From Arthrospiribacter ruber (GTDB lineage Bacteria > Bacteroidota > Bacteroidia > Cytophagales > Cyclobacteriaceae), in assembly GCF_019343195.1 (NCBI RefSeq), contig NZ_RPHB01000005.1, forward strand, positions 310,001 through 374,000: a stretch of 64,000 bases of DNA, given 5' to 3'. Each line of letters opens with the position of its first letter. The first letter of the stretch is position 1. The position numbers were made by a program, and so were the translations under genes. The notes under the pieces were generated by a model. The model saw nothing but the letters and a program-made list of their open reading frames with translations. It ran no database searches and was not told where the DNA came from. Shown here piece by piece: positions 54,286 to 63,417 of this stretch.

Positions 54286-56415
54286 TCAGAAATTAAACCT
54301 TCCCGAAAAGCCATACGTCGCTGGCTCCCCAAGATGAGCAGCTCCGAAATTGTAGGCATAAGCAACATACCTTGTATTACCTATATTTCTGGCCCAAAGT
54401 CCCAACTCAATGTTTCTCACATTTACCCCTATTCTGGCATTGAACAGCTGATAGGGATCCTGACTCAAGGTATTAGGCAGGTCAAAGAAGGTCTCCCCCA
54501 TGTACTGCCACTCCCCTCTCAACATCAGGGATATCTCTTTCTCGGGATTCAACACCTTCTGGTACTGACCCAATACCAAGGAAGTAAAACCGGGTGTAAA
54601 CAATGCCCTATTGCCACTAAAATCGGTATTATCTCCTTCTCCAGCCAGGTTCAACTGAGAAAATCTGGCATCTGTAATTCCTGCATTCCAGCCAAATGTG
54701 AGGTTCCGCCCGATCAAAGCTGTCAACTCTGACTCAAGCCCTTTGCTGGTCAGCTGCCCTTCATTGCGGGTGATCACCTGGGCATCAGGAAGTATCAACT
54801 GTGGAACCTGAATATTCTGTACAGTGGTATAAAAAGCACTGAAATTCCACCTTAGTGTATTGTCCAGAAAGTCATTTTTGATGCCGACTTCAAAATTATT
54901 GCTGAACTCAGGATCAAATGGTTGCAAGGGTGTTTCTGAAGGGTCTGAGCTGATTGGAGTCAAACCTCCCGCCCTAAATCCTCTGGCAAATGAAGTGAAC
55001 AACATCTGCTCTGAATTCACTTTGTAGGACACGATGGCCTTTGGTGAAAAGGCACTGAAATTGGCAGAAGCACTGATTTCCGGTTGTACTACAATTGGTT
55101 CTGGCATTCCCTGGGCCTGGAACTCACCAAATCCCCTCAGCTCTCTCCTTTCAATGTCATATCTCATGCCCAAATTCACATCAAACTTGTCCGTCAGTTG
55201 GTAGGTAGCACTTCCAAACCAGGCAAAACCTCTATTATGCCCTATGTTGGTAAGAATGCTTGAAGCATTGGCCGGGGCACCGAAAATTGGTCCATCCGCA
55301 CCGAAATTAGTAGCCTGCTTGACAGGTTCATCCTGAATAAAACCAAAGACTCCTGTCAACCAAGACCATTTGGACTCAGAAGATTTAACAGAAGAAAGTT
55401 TCATTTCTTGGGTCCATACCGATACCCTGTTCCAATCCCTGCCGTAATCATTGAAAATATTGACAATATCCAATGGGGAAAAATCCCCGTCAAGCTCCCC
55501 TTCATAAATCCTATAATTTTCCTGAAAAGCCGTCTGTGAACTGAAATTGATTTTTTCACCTGTATAATCCACACTCAAAGAAGCATTGAAGACATCATCT
55601 CTCATCCTGGCCGGGCTGTTTTGATTGAGCACAAATGGATTGTCCATGGCCTGGGAAATAGATCCGGCCAGAGGAAAGGCCCCTTCGTTTCGGTTGTGAT
55701 TGTTTTTTACATTCAAAGTCATGGACCACTTGTTGCTGGCAAGGTATCTCAGATAATAGTTGCCCAAAAAAGTGTTCCTTTTATCAAAGTTACTCCCATC
55801 AAAAGCATTGGTAAAAAAACCACCGTGGGATTCATACAGTCCTGACACACCAAAAAAGAGTTTGTCCTTTATCAAAGGAGTCTGAACTCCGAGGGAATAC
55901 CTTTGTAGTCCATAATTACCAAAATCCACACCCACAAAACCTTTGGTGACATTGCTCGGTTTTTTGGTGATGATATTGATTACTCCCCCCATGGCGTTTC
56001 TTCCATATAAGGTTCCCTGAGGACCACGGAGTACTTCTATCCTTTCTACTTCCAGAAGCGGGTTGATGTAGGTATCCAGGTCAAACTGTATCACCCCATC
56101 CACATAAGTGGCTACAGCCGGGTCATAGGAAGTAGTGGCGATGCCCCGGATTCCATTTACGGTCCTGCCATCTCCGGAATGGGCAGCATAAAAATTGGGA
56201 AATACTCCGCTCAGGTCTCTGTTGTTCCAAAGCCTAAACTGACGGATATCTTTTTCTGTGAGTGATGACAGGGATACAGGAACTTCCTGTTGGTTTTCTT
56301 CTTGCTTTTGAGCTGTCACGGTGACTTCGTCAAGCTGTCTCTCCTGTGTCTGGGCTGTGACATGTCCTGCTGCCGCACAAATTACAGCTGCCAAAAGACT
56401 GATCTTAAACTTCAT
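54286..56415 (-). CDS. TonB-dependent outer-membrane receptor
   Basis: 709 residues. Signal peptide (MKFKISLLAAVICAAAG) and a TonB box-like LDEVTVTAQKQ. The plug domain (about 40-150) has NGIRGIATTSYDPAV and VEVLRGPQGTLYGRNA-type sequence. The barrel ends in an aromatic residue (SGRFNF). It lacks the N-terminal carboxypeptidase-like domain and the SusD partner of polysaccharide loci, so it resembles receptors for siderophores or vitamins, related to the FecA/FepA type. Substrate not readable. Monocistronic, next to the PQQ-type gene on the same strand. Confidence 0.9.
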   Translation of the reverse strand: MKFKISLLAAVICAAAGHVTAQTQERQLDEVTVTAQKQEENQQEVPVSLSSLTEKDIRQFRLWNNRDLSGVFPNFYAAHSGDGRTVNGIRGIATTSYDPAVATYVDGVIQFDLDTYINPLLEVERIEVLRGPQGTLYGRNAMGGVINIITKKPSNVTKGFVGVDFGNYGLQRYSLGVQTPLIKDKLFFGVSGLYESHGGFFTNAFDGSNFDKRNTFLGNYYLRYLASNKWSMTLNVKNNHNRNEGAFPLAGSISQAMDNPFVLNQNSPARMRDDVFNASLSVDYTGEKINFSSQTAFQENYRIYEGELDGDFSPLDIVNIFNDYGRDWNRVSVWTQEMKLSSVKSSESKWSWLTGVFGFIQDEPVKQATNFGADGPIFGAPANASSILTNIGHNRGFAWFGSATYQLTDKFDVNLGMRYDIERRELRGFGEFQAQGMPEPIVVQPEISASANFSAFSPKAIVSYKVNSEQMLFTSFARGFRAGGLTPISSDPSETPLQPFDPEFSNNFEVGIKNDFLDNTLRWNFSAFYTTVQNIQVPQLILPDAQVITRNEGQLTSKGLESELTALIGRNLTFGWNAGITDARFSQLNLAGEGDNTDFSGNRALFTPGFTSLVLGQYQKVLNPEKEISLMLRGEWQYMGETFFDLPNTLSQDPYQLFNARIGVNVRNIELGLWARNIGNTRYVAYAYNFGAAHLGEPATYGFSGRFNF

Positions 56416-56472
56416 GTAATCTTTGTTTAATAGGTAGGGGTTATTTTGCGTATTCTGAGCTCGAAATTATAC

Positions 56473-56505
56473 AAAAAAACCATTTCCTCATTCAGGAAAT
56501 GGTTT
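56473..56505 (-). terminator. Terminator of the PQQ-type dehydrogenase gene
   Basis: AAACCATTTCCT pairs with AGGAAATGGTTT, 5-nt loop. On the minus strand a T run follows. It separates the gene from the TonB receptor. Confidence 0.85.
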
Positions 56506-56530
56506 ATCAGGTCAGAACTTTGATGATTGG

Positions 56531-59239
56531 TTATTTTTGGGCAAAATACACTGTGTTCAAAAGAAATGAATTCCAAATATCAACTCCTGTTTCGGTTCTG
56601 AAAATCAGGTAAAGGTCATCAGGATTTTCTGTTTGAGGCAATGCAATTTCCACATCAAACCATTTTCCCTTATGGTTTATTGGACGGAGATCATTACTCA
56701 GGACCTCACTTTTGCCTAAAAGCTCGCCTGACTCTCCCCCACTCCTGACCTCTATCCATCCACTTTTTCTGTTGGGGTCTATGGATAAAACCAATTTATT
56801 GATATCCTTCAGGTCAATATTTTCAAACATGATGAATGAATTGTCTTCTGTGAATTTTACCAACCTTGAATTTTGATGGTTTGCCTTCGCCGCACCTTGG
56901 AATTCATCTGCATTCGCTGCAAGTATCAGTGGATTCCTCAAAACCAGTTGCTGCCTTCTAAAAATTGGTTCAATTTCATTGGCGCCTTTATCCCTATAAC
57001 TGGCAGTGAATATGTAAGTACCATTGGCCTCCTGCTTACTGTGCGCATCAAAATCTAATTTTCCTTTTAAAGGCATGCTTTTTCCCTTCTTCCCTTGCGC
57101 ATTAGGAGATAGAGAAAGAACATAATCAACCATTTGAACTATAACTCCTTCCTCCAAATGTGCATGGGCAGGCATCAAACGCTCTCCCCAAACTCCAGAC
57201 CCACCATTGGTTATTTTTTCCTTCAGGTAAACGGATGCATCTGCTCTATCCTCATACATTTTCGCCACCTCCTTATAACTCGGCCCTACTGAGGCTTCAC
57301 TTACAGCATGACAGGCATTGCAGCCGCTTTTTGCAGTAAGATTCATCCCAATGACCTGTACTGGGTCTTCTTGCTGATGTCCCATAGAAGCTTCTACCCT
57401 ATCAAAGCCTTCTGGAAGATACAAAAAGTTCACCTGGACATTTTCCTCTTCTATCCCTTCACCCAAAATACCATCCTCCTTATCCTGAACGGACACTTCA
57501 TAGGATACTTGAGCATTGTCCCAATAAAAACTTCTGTTTTCTGGCCAATCCACTGCTATCCGTGGTGGCTCATTTCCTACCCTTATTTCAATGCTTGCGC
57601 TAGCCTCCAACCCTTCAAGGTCTCTAACTTTCAGTGAGGCATGATATATCCCTGGCTTTTCGTAAGTAAATACAGGGTTTTCTTCAGCACTGTTCATTGA
57701 ACCATCTCCATAAAAATCCCATTCAAAACTCAACTGATCGTTTTCATCAAAATCAAAGCTTTCGCTTGCTGAAAACTGCACATTCATGGGTGCCGCTCCC
57801 TGCGTTTTATCCGCATTTGCTTTGGCTATTGGTTTTCGGTTACCTGCACTGAACTCTATTTTATAAATGCCTGAATCATCATTTTGGGCACTCCAATACG
57901 TCCCATACTCCAAAATATAAAGCGAACCGTCAGGACCAAACTGCATGTCCATGGGTTTGTCAAAAACCGTGGACGGCATAAATTCCTCCATGGAAACAAG
58001 GTCATGGTTTTCATCCATAGTCACTGTAAAAATCCAATTCCTCATCCAGTCATAGATAAAAAGCTTTCCTTCATAGTACCGGGGAAACTTTACCTCTGTT
58101 TTTGGAAAAAGGTCAGGGTAATAAACCGGTCCTGCCATGGCATTTCTACCCCCTTCCCTAAGCTGGGGAAAGGCATCAGAAGCAGCATAGGGATACCAAA
58201 TAAACGCTGGCTGTGCAGGCGGCAATTCATTCAGTCCGGTATTGTTGGGAGAATAGTTGACAGGCTTTTTTGCATCATATTCATAATTGCTCTCCTTCTT
58301 TTCAAAATCATAGTGCCAATAAGGCCTGTTATCTGCAATCAGATAAGGCCATCCAAAAAATCCCGGTCCTTTGGCCTGGTTGATTTCATCGTAGCCTCTA
58401 GGCCCTCTCCCCAAGCTGTCCTGGTGGGCATCTGGCCCCACCTCTCCCCAATACAGGTTTCCGTTCATCGGGTCAATGGAAATCCGGAACGGGTTTCTAT
58501 TTCCCATCACATAAATCTCCGGTCTGGTTTTGGGAGTGCCTTCAGGAAATAAATTCCCTTTAGGAATGGTATAAGTCCCATCAGCCTGTGGGGTAATTCT
58601 CAAAATTGCTCCCCTGAGATCATTGGAATTTGCAGAACTTCTTTGTGCATCAACATTTTCTGGCCTACCAGTCCTTTCGTCAATAGGGTTGTAATTGTCA
58701 GATTCAAACGGTGTACTGTCATCACCCAATGACAGATAAAGGTTGCCTTCACTGTCAAATTCAATTGAGCCTCCACTATGGCAGCAACCTCTGAATTGTG
58801 GAATTTCCAACATGATCTTTTCAGATTCCATATCCACCTGATCATTGATCAAAGTAAATCTTGAAAGCCTGTTGATGTGATAGTCTCCCACAGGTGAGTA
58901 GTAAAGGTAGATCCACTGATTTTTTTCAAAGTCAGGATCTTTTGCCAATCCCAGTAAACCATCCTCACTTTCGTAAAAAACATCTATAAAACCAATATCT
59001 TTAGCTGTGCCCGTCTCGGGTTCATACATCCTGATTTTCCCTTTTCGCTCGATAAACATTACCCTTCCGTCAGCAAGGACTTCGATTTCCATGGGTTCGT
59101 CAAGCTTTTCGATCAGGGTGATTTTGGTAAATCGGGTTTCTTCAGGTTTTTCCGTTACAAACCTTTCGGGCTCTTGACAGGCCCAGAAAAGCAGGGCAAT
59201 AAAAATACCTGAAAAGGCATTTGATTTAGAGATATTCAT
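56531..59239 (-). CDS. PQQ-type sugar dehydrogenase lipoprotein with PKD, cytochrome c and CBM-like domains
   Basis: 902 residues from the ATG at 59239. The 177-base upstream extension to 59416 overlaps the next gene and is rejected. Lipoprotein signal with Cys in LFWACQ. Glucose/sorbosone dehydrogenase-like propeller (about 40-420: EDGLLGLAKDPDFEKNQW, HSGGSIEFDSEGNLYLSLGD, VMGNRNPFRIS). PKD domain near 465-560 (DENDQLSFEWDFYGDG). Single-haem cytochrome c near 630-720 (SGCNACHAVSEASVGPS). C-terminal carbohydrate-binding-like beta domain. The likely role is oxidation of a sugar outside the inner membrane with electron passage to the attached haem; the cofactor is not proved. Confidence 0.87.
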   Translation of the reverse strand: MNISKSNAFSGIFIALLFWACQEPERFVTEKPEETRFTKITLIEKLDEPMEIEVLADGRVMFIERKGKIRMYEPETGTAKDIGFIDVFYESEDGLLGLAKDPDFEKNQWIYLYYSPVGDYHINRLSRFTLINDQVDMESEKIMLEIPQFRGCCHSGGSIEFDSEGNLYLSLGDDSTPFESDNYNPIDERTGRPENVDAQRSSANSNDLRGAILRITPQADGTYTIPKGNLFPEGTPKTRPEIYVMGNRNPFRISIDPMNGNLYWGEVGPDAHQDSLGRGPRGYDEINQAKGPGFFGWPYLIADNRPYWHYDFEKKESNYEYDAKKPVNYSPNNTGLNELPPAQPAFIWYPYAASDAFPQLREGGRNAMAGPVYYPDLFPKTEVKFPRYYEGKLFIYDWMRNWIFTVTMDENHDLVSMEEFMPSTVFDKPMDMQFGPDGSLYILEYGTYWSAQNDDSGIYKIEFSAGNRKPIAKANADKTQGAAPMNVQFSASESFDFDENDQLSFEWDFYGDGSMNSAEENPVFTYEKPGIYHASLKVRDLEGLEASASIEIRVGNEPPRIAVDWPENRSFYWDNAQVSYEVSVQDKEDGILGEGIEEENVQVNFLYLPEGFDRVEASMGHQQEDPVQVIGMNLTAKSGCNACHAVSEASVGPSYKEVAKMYEDRADASVYLKEKITNGGSGVWGERLMPAHAHLEEGVIVQMVDYVLSLSPNAQGKKGKSMPLKGKLDFDAHSKQEANGTYIFTASYRDKGANEIEPIFRRQQLVLRNPLILAANADEFQGAAKANHQNSRLVKFTEDNSFIMFENIDLKDINKLVLSIDPNRKSGWIEVRSGGESGELLGKSEVLSNDLRPINHKGKWFDVEIALPQTENPDDLYLIFRTETGVDIWNSFLLNTVYFAQK

Positions 59240-59291
59240 ACAATAGGTTATTTTGGCTGGATCAAGGTAAAAAATAAAGTGGCATCTAAAC

Positions 59292-59320
59292 AAAAAAATC
59301 CCCTGCTGGACAGGGGATTT
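59292..59320 (-). terminator. Terminator of the outer-membrane barrel gene
   Basis: AATCCCCTG/CAGGGGATT stem. On the minus strand a T7 tail follows. It lies 23 nt after the stop at 59343. Confidence 0.87.
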
Positions 59321-59342
59321 GATTAACGGAAAAATAATTTCT

Positions 59343-59921
59343 TTAAAACTTAAAGGACAAACCGAGCAAGACTTGCTGAAACCTGAAATCGTTATTGCCG
59401 GTAAAAACATCATCAATCACCACCGTCTGTCCATTGAGCACTCTTTCATATCTCAGGTCCAGTCCCAAGTTCCCAAAATTCACCCCTATACCAAACTGGT
59501 AGCCCGCATTGTACTTTTCATAATCAAAATCCCTCAAACCATCCTCAAGGTAATAATGAAACGAGGGGCCAGCAAAAACTGAGACGAGGGGCCCAAAAAC
59601 ATTTAAACCTACCAAGATGGGGGCATCTAGTCTTTGCGTAGTGACCTGAATATTGTTGACCTCAGACTTAAGGTTGGTATAACCCAGTTCAGGTCTAAGG
59701 TAAAAAGGTCCCAGGTTGGCCTTGCCAAAAACACCCAAATTGTAGCCCATATTGCTCCAGGGATTTCCCCATACGGCTCCGGCATCTTGGAAATACTTTC
59801 CGTTTGAATTGTAATTGAGTCCTCCTTTAATACCAAATCCTCCGCCGGTCTGCGCTTCAACACCGAAACTCCAAAAGGTCAATCCAAAAATGACCAAAAT
59901 TGCTTTTAAGGTAGTTTTCAT
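59343..59921 (-). CDS. Outer-membrane beta-barrel protein (PorT-like)
   Basis: 192 residues. Signal peptide (MKTTLKAILVIFGLTFWSF, then EAQ). Alternating hydrophobic/polar strands rich in Gly and aromatic residues, for instance GFGIKGGLNYNSNG, GYNLGVFGKANLGPFYLR and a terminal LLGLSFKF ending in Phe, fit an eight-strand barrel. It belongs to the broad Bacteroidota OMP_b-brl_2 type, and the function is unknown. Divergent from the Msr gene. Confidence 0.85.
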   Translation of the reverse strand: MKTTLKAILVIFGLTFWSFGVEAQTGGGFGIKGGLNYNSNGKYFQDAGAVWGNPWSNMGYNLGVFGKANLGPFYLRPELGYTNLKSEVNNIQVTTQRLDAPILVGLNVFGPLVSVFAGPSFHYYLEDGLRDFDYEKYNAGYQFGIGVNFGNLGLDLRYERVLNGQTVVIDDVFTGNNDFRFQQVLLGLSFKF

Positions 59922-60164
59922 AGTTATTTAGTTATATAATTAATAGTTGGTAAAAATGTCCATATGGATCAATTTAGAAGACTTAACAAGTCAATTCAAA
60001 ACAGCTTCATCTTTTTGGAGTTTTACTATCGTAAGTGTTAAAAGGTTCGACAGTCTTCCCAAAAAACGGTCTGTTCGTTGACTTTATTACTTCATCTATT
60101 ATTAAACGCAATATCTAAAACCATGCCTCAAAAAATCATAAATTCTGATTCTGGTATTACTTAT

Positions 60165-61265
60165 ATGAAAACAGCAAAAAAAATCTTCTTACTGGCTATA
60201 ATTCAGGTATTATGGTTAAGCATTGTATCCTGTTCCCAAGCTGAAAATGGTGATTCACAAAGCGAATCCATTGATATAGAGAATTATAAGGGAAAGAAAG
60301 CTATGGCAACTTTTGCAGGAGGATGCTTCTGGTGCATAGAAGCACCATTTGAAGGGATTGATGGGATTTTGTCTGTAATATCCGGTTATTCGGGCGGTAA
60401 AGAAAAAAATCCTACTTACGGAGAGGTAGCCTCTGGAAAAACAAGCCACAGAGAATCTGTTCAGATCACTTTTGATCCCGACATCATCAGCTATTCAGAG
60501 CTCTTGGATATCTTTTGGCAGCAATTTGACCCCACGGATGAGGGGGGCTCCTTTTATGATAGGGGGTTCCAGTACAGTTCAGCGGTCTTTTACCACGATA
60601 AAAACCAAAAAGAAGTCGCCGAAAACTCAATCAAGAGATTGGAAGCAGCAGGGATTTTTGACAAACCCATAGTGACCCCTGTCATCAAATACAGCAATTT
60701 CTATCCTGCGGAGGATTATCATCAGGATTATTATAAGAAGAATCCGGAGGAATACTATGCTTATCGGGAAGGATCCGGTAGAGACGCATTTATAGCCAAG
60801 CATTGGCCAAGTAACCTGTCTGAAAAATATAAGAAACCTTCAGATGCTGAATTAAAAAAAAGGCTGACTACCCTGCAGTACAATGTGACCATGCATGAAG
60901 AAACAGAACGGGCATTTGATAATGCATACAACAGTAATAAGGAAGAGGGAATTTATGTCTGCATAGTTTCAGGAGCTCCCTTGTTCAGCTCTAAAGACAA
61001 ATATGAATCTTACTCAGGCTGGCCAAGCTTCACCAAGCCCATTGATGCCCGTCTCTTGGACAAACCTACTGACACTTCCTACGGGATGGTCAGAGTGGAA
61101 GTCAGAAGTAAATTAGGGGATTCCCATGTAGGCCATGTCTTTAACGACGGCCCCAATCCTACCAATCTACGGTATTGTATGAATTCTGCGGCCATGAAAT
61201 TTATCAATAAAAAAGACATGGAAGCCGAAGGTTATGGGGATTGGCTTTGGGTGTTGGAAGATTGA
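60165..61265 (+). CDS. Fused MsrA-MsrB methionine sulfoxide reductase lipoprotein
   Basis: 366 residues from the ATG at 60165; open frames from 60078 and 60123 would hide the lipoprotein signal MKTAKKIFLLAIIQVLWLSIVSCS. MsrA domain (about 46-200): catalytic C54 in GGCFWCIE, plus GYSGG and YHQDYY. MsrB domain (about 225-366): SGWPSF, VGHVFNDGP and catalytic C338 in LRYCMNSAA. The usual zinc CxxC pairs are missing (CIVSGAPLF instead of CxxC). It repairs oxidised methionines in the periplasm. Confidence 0.92.
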   Translation: MKTAKKIFLLAIIQVLWLSIVSCSQAENGDSQSESIDIENYKGKKAMATFAGGCFWCIEAPFEGIDGILSVISGYSGGKEKNPTYGEVASGKTSHRESVQITFDPDIISYSELLDIFWQQFDPTDEGGSFYDRGFQYSSAVFYHDKNQKEVAENSIKRLEAAGIFDKPIVTPVIKYSNFYPAEDYHQDYYKKNPEEYYAYREGSGRDAFIAKHWPSNLSEKYKKPSDAELKKRLTTLQYNVTMHEETERAFDNAYNSNKEEGIYVCIVSGAPLFSSKDKYESYSGWPSFTKPIDARLLDKPTDTSYGMVRVEVRSKLGDSHVGHVFNDGPNPTNLRYCMNSAAMKFINKKDMEAEGYGDWLWVLED

Positions 61266-61286
61266 AGAAGATATATATGAATAATG

Positions 61287-61390
61287 TATATCCGTAATTA
61301 GACCAGTAAGCAATTTAATCAGGCACCTGGATCAATCCGATACTAATAGATATTAGATACTCATTGATATAAGCCTAAATTCATAGGTTT
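61287..61390 (-). repeat. Dispersed intergenic repeat, copy C (reverse, partial)
   Basis: Matches the reverse complement of copies A and B, including ATATCCG near 61290, the CACCTGGATCAATCCGATAC segment, TACTAATAGATA, and ATTCATAGGTTTT at the end. The hairpin core of A and B is deleted here. Confidence 0.75.
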
Positions 61391-61605
61391 TTTCTATTTT
61401 AAAGATTCTACTGGTAAGATAGCGGAATAAATATTATGGATTCCAAACCCTCCTCGGCGGACTGCTTATTCTTAGATATTGGATTTGCTATCTTTACCAA
61501 GCTAAAAAAAACAGTATAAGTATCCGGATCTTTGCACGTTAAACCTTAAGAGCCAAACCGTCAACTTTACTTTAAACAGTAAATTGTGATTTTGGAGGGT
61601 GGGAT

Positions 61606-61696
61606 GAATTTCGACCGGGCCAGCGCAGGCCTTGAGCGTGGATAGGATTCGAAATTCTTGATTTTTTGGCTACTTTTTCATCAAGGAAAAAGTAGC
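61606..61696 (+). repeat. Composite hairpin repeat
   Basis: GAATTTCGA (61606-61614) is inverted at 61649-61657, with GGCC-AGCGCA-GGCC inside. An 11-bp perfect hairpin GCTACTTTTTC/GAAAAAGTAGC follows at 61669-61696, loop ATCAAG. It looks like the dispersed hairpin repeats common in Bacteroidota. Confidence 0.75.
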
Positions 61697-61781
61697 TTCA
61701 TAATCAAATTTTGATTAGAATTTAGCAGAAAGAACTGGTTTTAAACAACCAATAACTACGTGTAATGAAGTGGATACTCAT

Positions 61782-61852
61782 AAACCTGTCAGGTTTTAGC
61801 CTATGTATTAGGTCTAATGGGGACTCTTTAGGTTATTAAACCTATCAGGTTT
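61782..61852. repeat. Two AAACCT-NNC-AGGTTT palindromes
   Basis: The palindrome at 61782-61796 (spacer GTC) and the one at 61838-61852 (spacer ATC) are near-identical. The second lies 18 nt before the AlkB stop and could be its weak terminator. The 604-bp gap 61266-61869 otherwise holds only repeats. Confidence 0.7.
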
Positions 61853-61869
61853 CTTATTCACTTTTAAAA

Positions 61870-62490
61870 CTAACAAATTTTATTTCCCCCAATAATGCGG
61901 CGGAAAGTCAGGTTGATTCTTCCGCTGCTTATTTTTTTTCTCTTGGGAAGCTGATGCTCCCAGTGATGCTGACTACTTCCCTGCATCAGGAGAAGAGAAC
62001 CGTCTTTCAGGTGCACATTGACCTTTATATTTTTCTGCTTATAATGCCTCATCTGAAATTCCCTTTCAGCCCCAAAACTTACTGAAGCAATCACGGGATT
62101 GATTCCAAGCTCCTTTTCGTTGTCCCGGTGCCAACCCATACTGTCATCGCCATTGCGATAATAATTCAGCAGAACATGGGTAAAGTGAGCTCCTGCCTGA
62201 ACTTCCACCCTTTCTTTGATCTCTTGGAGTTTTTCCGTCCAAGGGTTGGCTTCCATCTGAATCCCTGAGTATCCATAAGGTATCTCCGGATCCCCATACA
62301 AAGCTGTCAGTCTTGGCTGCATCACCTTTTTTCCAAAAATCCATATTGGTTCCTGCTTCCATTGGATCTCTTTTTTAAGCAATTCAAAAAATTTCATCCC
62401 TAGACTTTCTCCAAAAAAGTCTGGATAATAGAACACTTCTCCATCGAAAGGAAGTAGATTTTGATCGGGGGAAATAGGGAAAAGATCCAT
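61870..62490 (-). CDS. AlkB-like 2-oxoglutarate/Fe(II) dioxygenase
   Basis: 206 residues from the ATG at 62490; a start at 62559 is possible but unlike relatives. Iron ligands: His and Asp in MGWHRDNEKEL and the later His in SSQHHWEHQLPK; Arg contacts for 2-oxoglutarate in GRINLTFRRI. It matches the AlkB family, which repairs alkylated bases (1-methyladenine, 3-methylcytosine). Monocistronic on the minus strand, divergent from the next gene. Confidence 0.9.
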   Translation of the reverse strand: MDLFPISPDQNLLPFDGEVFYYPDFFGESLGMKFFELLKKEIQWKQEPIWIFGKKVMQPRLTALYGDPEIPYGYSGIQMEANPWTEKLQEIKERVEVQAGAHFTHVLLNYYRNGDDSMGWHRDNEKELGINPVIASVSFGAEREFQMRHYKQKNIKVNVHLKDGSLLLMQGSSQHHWEHQLPKRKKISSGRINLTFRRIIGGNKIC

Positions 62491-62600
62491 AATGGCAAAA
62501 CCAGATTCAAGCAGGCAAAGTTTACAAATAAACAAGCAAGCTATTGGAATATTCACCACATTATGTCAAATTCAAGCTGTTTAATTTTTAAAATGCACTT

Positions 62601-63011
62601 ATGAACAAATATGTAAAAATCGGATTGGCTATTGTGGTCTTATTCTTGGCAGGATTCGTTTACTGGAATTACTTTTTTGTATTCAGTGAAGGAGTCAAAG
62701 GAGGCAGCCTAAATTATTTCGAAAAGAAGGGATTTGTATTTAAGACCTATGAAGGAAGATTGGTACAGGATGGCTTTCAAAGCCCGCAAGCAGGAGCACT
62801 TCAAAGCAATGAATTTCGTTTCAGCGCTGTGGGATCCGATGTGGCCCAGCAACTTGAAAGAGCTAGCGGCAAGTTCGTGGAGTTGAGGTACAGAGAATAC
62901 CTTGGAAAGTTGCCTTGGAGAGGCGCCAGTAAATATGTGGTGTATGAGGTAGTAGAAATAGACGATTCCTCACCTGCCCGAAACAATGAGATTCCAGCTG
63001 GGACGAATTAA
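62601..63011 (+). CDS. Small membrane-anchored protein of unknown function
   Basis: 136 residues. One N-terminal helix (IGLAIVVLFLAGFVYWNYFFV, split here as IGLAIVVLFLAGFVYWNY) anchors it in the membrane, followed by a soluble domain with SEGVKGGSLNYFEKKGFVFK, TYEGRLVQDGF and LRYREYLGKLPWRGASKY. Relatives in Bacteroidota are sometimes labelled 6-phosphogluconate dehydrogenase, but no Rossmann motif is seen here, so that label is not supported. Function unknown. Confidence 0.7.
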   Translation: MNKYVKIGLAIVVLFLAGFVYWNYFFVFSEGVKGGSLNYFEKKGFVFKTYEGRLVQDGFQSPQAGALQSNEFRFSAVGSDVAQQLERASGKFVELRYREYLGKLPWRGASKYVVYEVVEIDDSSPARNNEIPAGTN

Positions 63012-63021
63012 ATATTAAAGA

Positions 63022-63206
63022 GGTTGTCTCATAAGTTAATCCTTCAAAACGTTGCCCAAATTTTATTTGGAGTTTGTTTAGTGAAACTTTGTGCCTTAGA
63101 GTCTTCGTGGCATTTCTAGCCACAAAGCCACTAAGCCACAAAGGGATTGACTCTTAAACAGATTTTGCTTGGTCAATAAATCTGAAGATCAATTTATGAG
63201 ACAGCC
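63022..63206. mobile_element. MITE-like element with 13-bp terminal inverted repeats
   Basis: GGTTGTCTCATAA (63022-63034) is inverted with one mismatch at 63194-63206. Between them lies about 160 nt without a gene, including a GTGGCATTTCTAGCCAC hairpin near 63108-63124. The ends resemble insertion-sequence termini of the GGCTGTCTC type, but no transposase is present. The T6 tail after the right end could also stop the preceding gene. Confidence 0.6.
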
Positions 63207-63263
63207 TTTTTTAATTATCAAAATAATTTGCTTTCTCAATAATAGCCTCTTAAAAGGGGAATT

Positions 63264-63406
63264 AACCTATGATTTCTAACCAATCCCGATAAACCGGGAC
63301 AAGTTATCAATAAATAATTTGTCCGCCGAGGCGGATCAAATATCTATTAATATCATGGTTATTCAAGCCCCACTTTAAATTGGTTACTGGCCTGATTGCG
63401 GATATA
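63264..63406 (+). repeat. Dispersed intergenic repeat, copy B
   Basis: About 143 nt, closely similar to copy A (13646-13807). The main hairpin is kept by a G-T pair (GGACAAGTTAT/ATAATTTGTCC), and TCCGCC-GA-GGCGGA is a perfect stem. The 24-nt TGCCTGC palindrome insert of copy A is absent. Confidence 0.85.
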
Positions 63407-63417
63407 CATATTAATTA

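Noticed and set aside
57884-58552. 222-codon plus-strand frame inside the PQQ-type gene
   Set aside because: Antisense shadow of a gene with clear domains; no start context or motif.
59240-59416. 59-codon N-terminal extension of the PQQ-type gene
   Set aside because: It overlaps the barrel gene and a terminator, and the lipoprotein signal begins at 59239.
62601-63011. 6-phosphogluconate dehydrogenase label
   Set aside because: 136 residues, one membrane helix and no nucleotide-binding motif.
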